From Calliopum simillimum (Eukaryota; Arthropoda; Insecta; Diptera; Lauxaniidae): DNA of 64,000 nt. Numbering within the stretch: position 1 is the stretch's first letter; every line of letters starts with the position of its first letter. Under the pieces are notes generated by a model. The model ran no database searches, had not been told where the DNA came from, and saw only the letters and a list, made by a program, of their open reading frames with translations. Location of the stretch: assembly GCA_951812925.1 (NCBI GenBank), contig OX638370.1:77916004-77980003 (forward strand), read 5' to 3'. Below are positions 11,732 through 23,420 of the stretch, piece after piece. Both the position numbers and the translations under genes were made by a program.

Positions 11732-12620
11732 TAAACGCTGTGCGTGGATGATTGTGCGTGAGTAATGAAGGGGGCGGGGTGTGCTCATGTTTATTGTTAG
11801 AGAGCAGCAAAGGCTTTAAGCAGGCAGACTGATCATGGGGGCTGTAGTAAGATTATTGCATAAGTGTGTGTTGTTGTATATATGTATGTATGTATGTATC
11901 TCAAAACTGTTAAGTTTTAATTGAATTATTGTTTTATGTATTGGTTTGGATACATAATGGAGATTCTAAATTATAATTTTTAGTTAAACGAACAAGCCAA
12001 TAATTATTTTCCGCTATTTCAAAACTGTGCTTATTTGCAATGCTTTTCCAATGTGGTGTTAAACAGTTACTCTCAATATGTGTAGTAAAATCTGCTTTTC
12101 ATTGATACATAAAGCTATGTAACTATCATTGAAAAGATCACTTATAAAATATTCATTATTGGATATTATTTTTCTGTAAGATCCCTTCCTTAAAGTATGA
12201 AAGTCGTCAAGGCCCCCTTCCCCTTGGGTAACATTATGGGATGATGAAAATTGTTCTTGATTGCGTTACGTAATTTACGGATAGATAGGAGTATTTCGTT
12301 ACATGTATACCTGTTTCGATAAAGTCATGAGAAGCTTAAGAGAGTAATGTTAATACTCAACAATTTCACATTGTTTACCTATTGTTTTAGAACAAATATG
12401 TTCTCAAACATAATATTGTCAATGAATGCGTTGCTGGAATTTAAGATTTATGTTCAGAAAAATCTTCGAAGCATTTCTATTTATTCTTCAAGTACTTATT
12501 TGAGGAGGTTCATAACAAAACGCAATAGTTCCACCAGAACAAATTTTTGGATAGACCTAAATATGTAAATAAAGTTAGTAGGATTTTAATTTTGCTTAAA
12601 ACAGTTTGTGTATGGGAGAT
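11732..12620. other. fj 3' flank / probable 3' UTR
   Basis: An AATAAA overlaps the stop codon (11730-11735) and is too close to act alone. The downstream DNA is AT-rich with a TATG microsatellite (about 11880-11898) and no other gene. The true polyadenylation site cannot be placed by eye. Confidence 0.4.
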
Positions 12621-13459
12621 GTGTGTACCTTGGTCCGCTTTTTAGTTTTTTCAATGTGCTGGACTTTTCAAAAAAGTTTCTTTAGGTTTTTGATTAAGTT
12701 ATATTTCTACAATGCTTTCAGCATCAAATGACATGACAATGATATCTCTATGTCTAACCATTGAGTAGAAATATTACTTTTTCCGTTGCAATCTCAAACG
12801 GTCCAAGGTACACCATGAAAGTGTACCTTGAACTACAAAAAATTAAAGTTAATGCAATGTATATAGGTAATAAATTATGAATGAACCATTTATTTTATAA
12901 TCAAAAGTAACATTTTTTTCAATGAAAAAAAAAAAAAAAAAAAATCAATCATTAACAAAAATTATAACACAAAAAAGTGCATTTAGTAAAAAACAATTAA
13001 TTAAACAAAAATGGTTGCAAATAAATACATTAATCACGTAAATAATAATAATAAGATTATATTGAGAGGCGATTGTGGCTTCCTGGTTGCCCGTCGAAAA
13101 AGGCACGCTGGTCAATAAGCATAGGTCCATGGTACACACAGACAGCATGTTTCAAAAACATATATATATTAATGAAAATACATCTAAAACACACTAAAAG
13201 CTTAACACAATAACTAAACTTCCTTCCTGATGTTATAAAACTGAAATATTTCAAGTAAATTTCTCACAAAACGTTTCGTAGTTTACTCCAAAAACAAATT
13301 TTTACACTCAAAAAACCCTTTATCCGTCACTTTTTATACAAGCATACAGCTTGACGGTCTGAAGTCTACTAATATGAGTCACCGATATGAGTAGAAAATT
13401 CCATAGAAGAACCGACAACCGACACTCGGACCGAGGTACACTCGGACCAAGGTACACAC
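12621..13459. mobile_element. Non-autonomous TIR element with repeated GGTCCAAGGTACAC motif
   Basis: The left end GTGTGTACCTTGGTCCG (12621-12637) is exactly mirrored by CGGACCAAGGTACACAC (13443-13459). Further copies of the motif, exact or nearly so, lie inside: 'ggtccaaggtacacc' near 12799, 'gtgtaccttgaac' near 12821, 'aggtccatggtacacac' near 13123 and 'ggaccgaggtacac' near 13429. No transposase; a poly-A run of about 20 lies near 12925. No target duplication recognised. Confidence 0.65.
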
Positions 13460-14194
13460 ATAGTTTTCTAGGAGCAATACCAGTCATCAAGAAAATAATT
13501 AAGTAATTGGCAATGCTTTGATTGGAAATGTTGCGTTTTGATCTGTTTCAAAGTGTTTATTATTTTTGATATTGAATTATAGTAAAATTATTATCCCTTG
13601 TATCCCTGTACTTATGTATGGATTTAAATATGTAGAATTGGATTCATTCAAAACAACTAAAAACTTAAAAAGTGGAATTATTGCGATTTGTTATGGATCT
13701 CCTCATTTGTCTTCTTTCTTGAAGTATTTGTCCTCTTTTTGTAGTATCTTTTTTTTATAGTCGAATTTTATCGAAGATTTCCGTTTTCTCAAGGTATTTC
13801 GTTTTCCTCTAGATAGTTCCCTTTTGTCGAATTATTTCATTTTGTTTTTTTTTTTTTTCGTTTTTCTACAAGATATTTGATTTTAATGACAGAATCAAGA
13901 TACTCCCAGCTTAATGTTATTCATTCCAAGGGAAAATTTTTTCATGGAAAATATGCAGTAAGTCGAATTGAATTTGTTGTTGTTATGTTTATAGAAAATC
14001 AGTTGTTTTGTATGAGTAATTTCATCTTTTTTCGTATCGCCTCTTTAATATTGAAAGTTGATAATTCAAAAATTCTGATGAAATTGACCGATTAAAATTA
14101 AGTTTAAAATATGAAAACTGCAATATTTCTTAAAGAGCGAGCTACTTGATTTTGGATTAAAGAATTTTGAACAAGTTCACTCAAGTTCATCGAA
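13460..14194. other. Gene-less AT-rich intergenic DNA
   Basis: T-rich, with a long T run near 13845. No recognisable feature. Confidence 0.4.
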
Positions 14195-14300
14195 TTCAGT
14201 TGGTTTCCGAGTCTTAAAACACATTTGGTAACTATTAACAAATGCATAATTGATTCATTAAAATTGCTCTTTAGTGTATGCCGCATGTATTTGATTCACT
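14195..14300 (+). repeat. Duplicated segment, copy 1 of 2
   Basis: A stretch of about 105 bp around 'acacatttggtaactattaac' and 'gccgcatgtatttgatt' recurs in direct orientation at about 16145-16252, diverged by substitutions and small gaps. Function unknown; may be a fragment of a larger dispersed repeat. Confidence 0.6.
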
Positions 14301-14312
14301 TATATAAATGCA

Positions 14313-14635
14313 AGGTAACCGGGCACAATCCCAATTCCGTAATGGGGACATAATCCCAACTTTGTAATGGGGATTATGTCCGAAAATTTTTTTTTTGGTA
14401 TTGGGGGTTATGTCCAACAAATTTAATTAAGATAGAACAAAATTTTTGCAATAACCCATTTAAAAATTTATATAATTAGTGTTGGATATTATAGACCGGT
14501 GTTGGATTTTTGGGAGTTTCAAGTCCTGAGCTGCGGCTGTTGTCATTAACAAAATAAGGCATTAGGAAATATAGTTACGGGGATTATTTCCGTTCAAAAA
14601 CTTGCGGACATAATCCCCATTATGTCACGGCACCT
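14313..14635. mobile_element. Small MITE built from GGGGATTATGTCC repeats
   Basis: The left end AGGTAACCGGGCACAAT and right end ATTATGTCACGGCACCT are imperfect inverted repeats. Between them GGGGATTATGTCCG-type motifs occur on both strands at least five times (about 14340, 14372, 14403, 14580, 14615). No reading frame. Flanking ATGCA occurs on both sides, offset by a base or two. Confidence 0.6.
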
Positions 14636-14957
14636 CAATGCAACATGCTTTGAAATAGAAAGGCAACATGATTACCACATTTATTTTTAAAATTTTTAAA
14701 GAATTAAATACATAAAAGACTCTTAATTTTTCAATTAAGAGTATTTTAATATATACCAAAATTTGAGTAGTCCTAAGAAAAAGTCAAACGTATTTTCCTT
14801 TTTAATATATTCTTCTATTACTCTAATTTGTAAAAGTTTCTGATCTTTCAATTAATGAAAAAAAAAACTTTTGCTTTGTCTGGACACTGAAACAGCATCA
14901 TTCACTTCTTCTTCACTTTAATATGTAATAATCGCTGGAAGCCGAGTCAGAACTGCA
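14636..14957. other. Short gene-less AT-rich stretch
   Basis: No recognisable feature. The last five bases (CTGCA) are the left target duplication of the next element. Confidence 0.5.
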
Positions 14958-15681
14958 AGGTGGGTAAATCAAAATTTTGGGATCCCGCCCACTTTCCGGA
15001 ATCTAATCTCCGGAAGGTTTATTTTCCGGAATGTCCAAAAAACCCGAAAACTTTTTTCCGGAATCCGTTTTCCGGAATGCCTTTTTCCTTAAGGACTTCT
15101 TTCAGGAAAAAAGTGATTGTCTTTTACAGTTTAACAAATTATGCAAACCAATTAAAATGTACGCGAAACTTTTTATTTTAAGCATAGAATAGCGAAATTG
15201 TACAATGTCGCAGGGCAATGGTGGGCACACGATCGTACAAAAAAATCACCAAACTTTATTTCAAGCATCGAATACCAAAATTGTACAATGTCAGAGGGCT
15301 ATATTGTGGGCACAAGCTCGTAGAAAATCTAAATCTTCTCCTCGTTCTTTGTAGTCGACATTCTTTAGAGCGATAGCGTATGCACTTCCAATATATTTAT
15401 CCTTCCTCACGTTTTCCGCGAGTGTAGAGAAAGCCATCGATTGACAATTTTTTACCAATAATTTTTGCATCCATCTCGGTAAATTTGGAAAAATAGACAT
15501 GTTAAATGATGACAACTTGAAATAAACAAAACAAAAAATATTCCGGAAAATGTCCGTTCCTAAAATATGTTCCGGAAAAAGAAATTCCGGAAATTCGGAT
15601 TTTTGGTCATTCCGAAAAATAGACTTTCCGGAAACTTAATTCCGGAAAGTGTACGGTAATCAAAATTTCAAAGCCCACCCT
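14958..15681. mobile_element. TIR element with clustered TTCCGGAA palindromes
   Basis: Ends AGGTGGG and CCCACCCT are inverted, and CTGCA flanks both sides exactly (14953-14957, 15682-15686), consistent with a 5-bp target duplication. The ends also share TAAATCAAAATTTT / AAAATTTTGATTA blocks and CACTTTCCGG. The palindrome TTCCGGAA or TCCGGAA recurs about a dozen times in the two terminal 130-bp zones and not in the middle. The 74-codon minus frame at 15291-15515 is unrecognised. Superfamily unknown. Confidence 0.7.
15166..15323. repeat. Direct duplication of about 73 bp, offset about 85 bp
   Basis: 'aattgtacaatgtc' followed by 'tgggcacacgatcgta' or 'tgggcacaagctcgta', with flanking sequence, occurs twice (about 15166-15238 and 15251-15323). 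It lies in the centre of the TTCCGGAA element. Confidence 0.7.
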
Positions 15682-15686
15682 CTGCA

Positions 15687-16949
15687 GGGCAGCCATTGCA
15701 ACACGTCTCTTATGGAAAGGCGAGTTTTCTTTTTTCTCCGACGGCTTCTTGATTCACTCTAAAATTGAAGCGTAACACTCTCCGAATATGGAAAAACCTG
15801 TTTTGAGTTACTGCTTAGATTCCTGTTTGTACTCAGGTTCACAATAATAAGCTAAAGTTTTGTCCCCACAATTCGAGTTACTACTTAATCTTTGTCTTCA
15901 CTACAGAGTTCCAAAAACTCTCAAGAATACTGCATTTGTTTTATATCATTTTATTCGCTATTGGCTTGTGTGGTCGACTATAGTTCAAAGATTAATCACC
16001 CGGAAAGTGAAATAGAAAATGCAACAAAAGAATATGTCTATTGAACAGAAAATATAATTCTATATTTTTATTTCTAGTCCGTGGACTTAAAAACGCCCCT
16101 ATATTACCCGATAATAACAGGCAATGAAAATTTTATCAAACCTAGTTGAATAGTTTTCGGGTCTTGAAGCACATTTGGTAACTATTAACAAATATATGAT
16201 GGATCCACTAAAATTTCTCTTAAGTATATGAATGCCGCATGTACTTGATTAAAATACTTTAAAACTCTTTATTTTTCAGTTAAGATATTTGGAAAAATTT
16301 TCAACCAGTTACATTTACTTGAAGGAAACCATCTCTTTTCTCAATGAAATTAAAATTTTCCAAATATGACATTACTTTATCGATTCGAGTAATATGGATT
16401 TTTCTACATTTTATTTACTGAGCTTGACATTGTAAAAACAAATTTCATTTTAAATAGAAATACGAAAATACATATCAAAAAGGAAATTATTTAACTAGCA
16501 TTTTTAAGGGTGCGGTTTTTTTCAAAGTTTATATTTTTTCTCAGTATATTATAAGCTGCCAGTTAGAAACACTAAAAAAACTGTAGTAATAATACGATTT
16601 ACGATTAAATCAATGTTTGACCAATCAGTAGTTAAAACTATTGAATTAATGTGGAAATACCTTTTGCTAAATTTACAAAAATAAAGCCAAACAGATATAA
16701 CGAATCACAGAGCCCATTTACGCATACACTGAAATTGCTGCTTTGATAAAATAAAATTTTTAGTAGGACGCACCATTAATTCAATAGGAATACTATTTTT
16801 TGATGAGAATATTTTTCGAATACGTAAAAAGAAATCAATGGGCCTAATTTTTTAATTTTAATTTAGCATCCTTTTCTGAGCTTAGTACCGAGTTGTTTTG
16901 CCTGGTGTGTTAACTTAACGAAAATAAATAAAAGAAGGAAAGAACAGAA
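15687..16949. other. Gene-less intergenic DNA, containing copy 2 of the 14195 duplication
   Basis: 16145-16252 is the second copy of the segment at 14195-14300, so an interval of about 1.9 kb with two MITEs separates the copies. No coding potential elsewhere. Confidence 0.5.
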
Positions 16950-17571
16950 TTGAGGCGTTGCGTGCAATAACGCCCTTAGTCGAAGAATGACATTTCAAGA
17001 TAATTCAATTTAAAGTTTCTAATGCTGTAAAGAGCAAAAAATCATTTAAACCTTGAAAACAAATTTATTCAATTAACAATAACAGAATGAGTTAATGATT
17101 GCCGCTAACACATAATACTACATAATTCACATTGACAGAATTATCGAAGAAGACAAATAATGCTTAGAATTGTCCAAAGAATGCGTGTGATTTTAATTGG
17201 ACTTTTTTTTTAGCAATTTTGGAAAAATTGTAAAAAGTTTCAAAAAATTCCGAAAAAAAGCACACATATTTTTTTTACAATTCTAAGCATGTTTTGCCAT
17301 ATACACTTTTTTCATTAGGCACCTTGGTTTTAACTAAAAGCCATTTTCTTACCGCGAGCTGATTCATGCAATAATGCCCCAAATTGCAATACGCCCTTTT
17401 GCACGCAACTCTTCAAACAGTATACATATATTGCTTTACCACATTTTGTGCTCGGAATTGGAAGTTGAAATTAAGGACACATATATTTGAGGACCCAAAC
17501 TTTTCAAAAAAGCTATGGGCGCAAAAACGCGCTAACTCGACTTAGGGCGTTATTGTTCGCAGCGCCTCAAT
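16950..17571. mobile_element. MITE with TTGAGGCG ends
   Basis: The left end begins TTGAGGCGTTGCGTGCAATA, followed by ACGCCCTTAGTCGA. The right end read in reverse is TTGAGGCGCTGCGAACAATA, followed by ACGCCCTAAGTCGA. That gives an imperfect TIR of about 35-40 bp. 'Cgccc' motifs recur inside near 17390 and 17508. No transposase. Flanking AAT/ATT makes the target site ambiguous. Confidence 0.75.
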
Positions 17572-18893
17572 TATGAATTTTTATTATAAATTTTAAAATT
17601 TTTGAGGAAATATCGTAAGAAAAACCAAACCATTTTTTTTTTTTTTGCCACTTAACTTGAAACAATTTAATTTTAAGTTTAATTTCGAGTACCTCATTTT
17701 GATTGCCAATTATTTATAACAATTATTTATAACAAATTTTGAATCCCATTTGAAAAAGTTAATCATCAACTTACTGACGTTGAAACAGTTTTTGACTTCT
17801 TTAGTGGATCATTATAATGTGAAATGTTTCTTTTTTGGCACCAAACGCACTTTAAGCCTTTTGCAGTTTGGTAAATCACCCCCAAGCATTGCTTCGAAAA
17901 TGTCAAGTGATTATATATTTTGACGAAAGTTTCATCACGTCCAAATGAACATGAAGAATTCCACCAATATCTACTAGTAGTTATCAAAAGTGAATAGCAC
18001 CAATAAATGGCACATAATTTTCTCACACATCTTTCGATCCAAAATGAGAATTTAACTACCGATTGGTACTGTATATCCTCCATAATTACAGAAAAATTAG
18101 AGTTTTTTTGTTTTTTTGTTTGTTTTGATAGCAACCTTCAACTAAAATGGCAGGATTCCAGCCAGTTCAAAGTAATATCCACAACATTTTTTTAGAAATA
18201 TTTTTGTGTGAGCATATTAAGCCTATTATTTAGATTTTATTAAGGAAAACAATGTTTGAATTAAATAAAAAAAAAAGTTCTTGTTTCCATTTAAGGTATT
18301 GATGAAAACTTACAAAATTCTTAAAGTTCCTTATACTTAAAAATTTAACATGGCCCATCCTAGTTTTTAGTCTTTTCCTGATTTTCATACATAATACTTC
18401 AGAAGTCCTAAGTCGCAGTGCAGCTGCCAGTTTCTACAGAGTATTCAGTTCCACTCTTGTTGGACAGTTGCTTACATCGTTTCATCTTAACGTGACATGC
18501 AAAACTGGTAATCTTATATGGTATAAATGTAACTGCAATATTCAGATGTGTTTGCACAACATGCTAAAATATCAATTAAACATATTAAACGTTGTTAATC
18601 CAACATTAAGTATGTTAAAATAATATTGTTACTATGTTGTGTTTAACATTCTTTGCATATTAAACAGAGATTTTAGCGTGTTAAAATTGATATGCTCAAA
18701 TTGCTAATTTAACATGCTGAAAACGTAGTTTAAATATCCTTAGTATTACACCAATACATATTTTGATCATCATCGTTCACAGGTACGATACTCAATTGTT
18801 TTTTCTGATATTTTCCAGTGAAAAATAATTCTCTCAATATAATTTCCTAGATTCAATTCACTTCAAATACTTATTCCCTGATTCATGTACATA
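17572..18893. other. Gene-less intergenic DNA
   Basis: No gene recognised. 18560-18720 is unusually rich in TTAACAT and its complement, a simple degenerate motif cluster. The 122-codon minus frame at 17766-18134 resembles nothing I know and has a T-run artefact at its start. Confidence 0.4.
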
Positions 18894-19153
18894 ATTGAGG
18901 AGTGGCCGTACCAAAGGGCCTAAGTACCATTTCGAGGCAAAAGTAGTGTCATTATATGAAACGGGTGACATTTTGTTAGAAATTAAATAAAATTGTTTTC
19001 TGTTTTCACTAAAAATTTACCTAATAGTGTGAAATTTATGTCATTATGTTCAAAAAATTATAACAGTCAAACAACTGACTATAAAGCACATAAAAAGTAT
19101 GACATTACTTTTGCCTCGAAATGGTACTTAGGCCCTTTGGTACGGCCTCAATT
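18894..19153. mobile_element. 260-bp hairpin MITE, ATTGAGG ends
   Basis: The left arm has GCCGTACCAAAGGGCCTAAG (from 18905) followed by TACCATTTCGAGGCAAAAGT. The right arm is its near-exact reverse complement, ending CGGCCTCAAT at 19153. The arms share about 50 bp, with an insertion GAGT near the left tip. The loop is AT-rich. No coding capacity. Confidence 0.8.
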
Positions 19154-19394
19154 CTTATTCCACACATCGATGTTTACGTAAGTCCCCGTCGCATGTTAAT
19201 TTATTTTTTCAAATTCAAAGGAATAGGAATCGAAAAAATAATGAGACCCGCTGCGTTTGAATGTTCATAAAAATATATTGATTTTCAAATTGCGATATCT
19301 CATGAACGGTAAGTCCGGCGAGAAAAGTTTTCATAGGGAGATTTTCCTTCTTTTTTTTTCTAAATTTAAGGATTTTCAAAAAATATCTTCTAAA

Positions 19395-19512
19395 CTATGG
19401 AGGTTATCGTGAAATAATATTCCCGGGGAATTTTTCTCAAAATGCAATAGAGAATGCATGGCAGACTAAGAAAAATTCCCCGGGAATGTTTATTCACGAT
19501 AACCCCCTATGA
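19395..19512. mobile_element. Very short hairpin MITE (about 118 bp)
   Basis: GGTTATCGTGAAATAATATT then CCCGGGGAATTTTTCT on the left is mirrored by AGAAAAATTCCCCGGG then AATGTTTATTCACGATAACC on the right, separated by about 35 bp. The transcript would form a hairpin of about 38 bp. No target duplication was resolved. Confidence 0.7.
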
Positions 19513-21846
19513 GCTGTACAAAAGAAAGATAGCTTTTTAGCTGCGACTCTCTGTTTTTCTGTTTGATATTGGGGAGATTTGAACATGGAACCTGTCGTGT
19601 GTCATCATTATTGTGAAGTTGACTGAAAGTCTGTTTGTTTTGAAATGAACGAGAAGGCGCGAGTGGCAATAGGGGGTGGCAAAGTTAAAATTTGGAAAGA
19701 GCACATCGAAATCTATAAAATAGCTCATTTGCAAAAATCTCGGAAAACTTTCCAGGTAAAACTACCAAATGAGCGTTCTAAAAGAATCCCTAATATTTTT
19801 CATCCGCTAACCTTATGTTCCGGCTTATTAAGTAGTAGTATGTAAATAGTACATCTACATAAATAACACTCATACAAAATTTTATTCTTGTAACTTGTTT
19901 TGTTTTTGCGTACCTAATCGTGGTATCCATATCATGCAAATTAAATTTTGAGACGAAACCTTAGACACATTATGCATGAACCAACATAAAAGTCAATTAT
20001 CCGAAGTAACTCTTCCTGCATTATAAATCAGAATTTATAGCATATGGAATGGTAACGGCATCTTTTGCCTTTGACTCATTAAACTGAAAAGCATTGCAAA
20101 TTCTTATGGGAGTATTTCAACTTTTAACGAGTGGATGGATGGGTGTATTCCCAAATGATGATGATAAATTATGTGAACACTTTGTTTTTATTGCGACTAT
20201 AACTACAACTATGTATGAAACCAAATAAGTCTTAAAATTTAATATATAAACTTCAAATTTATACTTAAAGAAAGGAACATATCCTGTAAACAATGTATAC
20301 TCTTATGTAAATAAAGTCATTTATAAGGAAGTTCGAGTCAAACATTTTGTATTATATGTACTAGAAGCCACGATTTTACAAAATAAGTATTATGAAAACT
20401 GATTTTTTTCTTTTGTTTACCTTTGAATAATTTAAATTAAAATTCAAATTGTATATTTCAGCTTATTCATAGTGATATATTAAAGTATTTTGACTTTAGC
20501 TTGTTTCTATTACTTTTTATTTAAAAAAACAAAAATTAAACAAATTCTATTTAAAAAATAAAAACAAATGCTTAAATTTCAACTAAATTACATAGAAGTA
20601 AAAAAAAACAATGTGATATACATTTAAATAAAATTCTAAATAAATAATTGTAATAATTCTAAATAATAATGCTACGTTATAGTAATAATTTAACTTGTTT
20701 TAGCCATTAAGACATCGCGTATATACAAATTATGAAAAAATAAAAAGAAATCCAAAAGAAAATAAAAAAATTTCAATAAGAAAAAATATTTGAAAATCAT
20801 AAATTAATGCGTTTTTATTTTATGAATCCGAATCCTTACAGCAGCCGACTGGGCACACACGCACAAATGAATACAAGCGATGGGGAAAAAGTATCGGTGA
20901 GTATGAGTAGCATTGACAAATTCGATATAATATACTAGGAAGAGTTTCTGGTGAATATTATAGTTGAAGTGATTTTTTATGTGTTTGCTTTTAACTCATG
21001 GAAGATGTTATGGACATAGCAGTCAAAACGGCTCTTTATTTAGTGCCCCTTCATTAGAGTTCAATTCTACCGAAGACAATATTTCGAAATCATCTAAATA
21101 ATTCGTATATATAGTACGATCTTTCAAGAACTTGACCGAAAAGTGGTCCAATATGTATTAAACAGGCAAAAAAACAGTAGAAAAAAAATGTTATCAATGA
21201 TAATCCAAGGGTGCCCGAAACCCTTAACTTCAGTGCGTCCGACAATAAATAGACCCCGGCTGAAATTGTTCGACAATGTAACCACTTAATTTTGAATATT
21301 TTTATTGACCGATTCTGCAAAATTTGGCTCTGTGGTAACAAATTTTTTTATTTCGTAACTTGGGCAAACTGGACTCGCCAAACGCCCCAAAATTTTTATC
21401 CGACAGCATGTTTTATACTTTTAACATACTCTGATTCCATTTCAATTCATACGGTGAGTGTGCACTGAGGTTTGCGTATCAACTTCAAACTAGCAAAATA
21501 TTTTTCATGTAATTGTGTTGTGCTGTTCTGGCTATGTAACAAGAGGTTAACCCTCTGGTTCCCTCTTACTTCCAAGCATGGCAATTTTGAATGCTTTTGC
21601 ATTTCTTTGCATTTTTCCACTGTTCAATTTTGTTTATTCTGAAGGAATCAATTTCATCAATTTCATTAGAAACTCACAAGCAGTCTGGATAGCAGCTGTG
21701 ATTTGTCTCGAAATGACATGAAGCAATCGAAAAAAAAACAAATAAAAATCCCGAGAACTTCCGAAAAAAAACAAAAGCCAAAGTACGGTCACATCGCAAA
21801 AAACACAAACAATGCTTGGTTTTCTATACTCGTATAGTAGGAGGTG
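19513..21846. other. Gene-less AT-rich intergenic DNA
   Basis: No recognisable gene or bounded repeat. 20200-20800 is very AT-rich. Confidence 0.4.
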
Positions 21847-21988
21847 CGAATAAGGAGATATTTGCACCCATCTGTTAAATGGATGAAACCTATTTTTTAT
21901 GAAAGTAAATACGTTTAGAAACATATTGTGAGTGGGTTGCCTAAAAAAATCCTGGCAATCCATATTGAAAAGTGAATTTTTTTATATA

Positions 21989-22575
21989 AGTGCACTCATC
22001 TGTTTAATGAAAAAATTATATACCACTCAAAGTTAAGAGCCTCTACGATATGTTAAAGTAAGGTTGCTTATTTTTTTCCTGGCAAGGCATAGGGTTGCCA
22101 AGCTTTAAAAGGTCGGCCAAAACCACAAATTTGCACTCATCTGTTTAATGAAAAAATTATATACCATTCGAAAGCTTAGAGCCTCTACAATATGTTAAAG
22201 TAGGGTTGCCTATTTGTTTCCTGGCAAGGCATAGGGTTGCCAGGCTTTAAAAGGTAGGCCAATACCACAAATTTGCACTATGTATTTAAAAAAAAAAATG
22301 TGTTTAATGGAAAAATTATATACCAATCGAAAGTTTGGAGCCTCTACAATATGCTAAAGTAGGGTTGCCTATTTTTTTCCTGGCAAGGCATAGGGTTGCC
22401 ACGCTTTAAAAGGTCAGTCAATACCACAAATTTGCACTCATCTGCTTAATAAATAAATTTTGTGTTAAAATAAAGATAATTTCATTGCGAACACGGTGAT
22501 ACAGGGTTGCTTGTGAAAAACCTGTTTTAAGCCAGGGCCGCCGAGCTTTAAGAAATGAAATATTGGTACAAATGA
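21989..22575. repeat. Tandem array of about 142-bp units in the left foldback arm
   Basis: Unit starts 'gcactcatctgtttaatgaa' or variants at 21992, 22133, 22275 and 22434 (steps 141, 142, 159). Each unit holds 'agggttgcctatt', 'cctggcaaggcataggg' and 'gctttaaaaggt'. The right arm holds one full unit in reverse (about 23780-23935). Unequal exchange inside foldback arms is typical. Confidence 0.8.
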
Positions 22576-23099
22576 AAATGTGCGACAGAGAGATCCGAGC
22601 GAACTATTTGGTTAGGATGTATACTAGACCTATCGTTAAAATTGAAAATGAAAAAAACCTTGCTCCCAGGTGCTAAAAAGTTTCCTATTGGTGTAAATAT
22701 CAAGCATAAAACTTTTAGTTCCGATCGGAAAATAATTGACCGTGCCGCAAGGCCGTTAAAGGTCGGAAAAACGCTATTTATATGGAAAAATGGGGCCTTA
22801 ATCGCAAGAATCAGTCCTATCTTTGAAACTATTTGAGATACTATTTACTTAAGTATTGTTCATATATATACTAAATTTTATCCTCCTATGTTAAATATTT
22901 CCAAAGATAGGATTGATTGTTTCCTTATTTTCATATAAATAGCGTTTTTCCGACCTTTAACGGCCTGGTGGCACGGTCAAATATGTTCCGATCGGGACCA
23001 AATTTTTTTGCATGGTGCACATACTTAGGAAACCAAAATAAGAACAGAATAAATTACTGCTTCTATATCAACTAAGTACCTTAAATTGCTTTAACATTT

Positions 23100-23420
23100 T
23101 TACAGTGCCATATCCTGTTCTCTTCACATTACCTGAAATCAAATCTTATTCATATGAGTCAAATAGTTTCAGAGATATGACAAATTTGATTTTTTTAGAA
23201 GGAGGGGCGTGACCCCGCCCATTTTTATAAAAAAATTTTTTCCCAGTGCCAATTACATATGTACCGAGTCTCATTCCCATGAGTCCAATATTTCCAGAGA
23301 TACAAGAATTTCAGATCCAGGGGGCGTGGCATCGTCCATTTTTTTATTGGATGCAAATAACTTAAGCATTGTTCATACATATACCAAATCTCATTCACTT
23401 ATCTCAAGTAGTTTCAAAGA
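23100..23420 (+). repeat. Old dispersed repeat in the foldback loop
   Basis: Blocks 'accaaatctcattc', 'agtttcagagatatga' and 'ggggcgtgaccccgccc' match the repeat at 2100-2470. 22905-23000 also matches 23405-23520 in direct orientation ('cgtttttccgac.tttaacgg'), showing that part of the loop is itself an arm fragment in direct orientation. Confidence 0.5.

Noticed and set aside
21989..22575. CRISPR-like array
   Set aside because: Long 142-bp tandem units without unique spacers in a eukaryotic foldback element.
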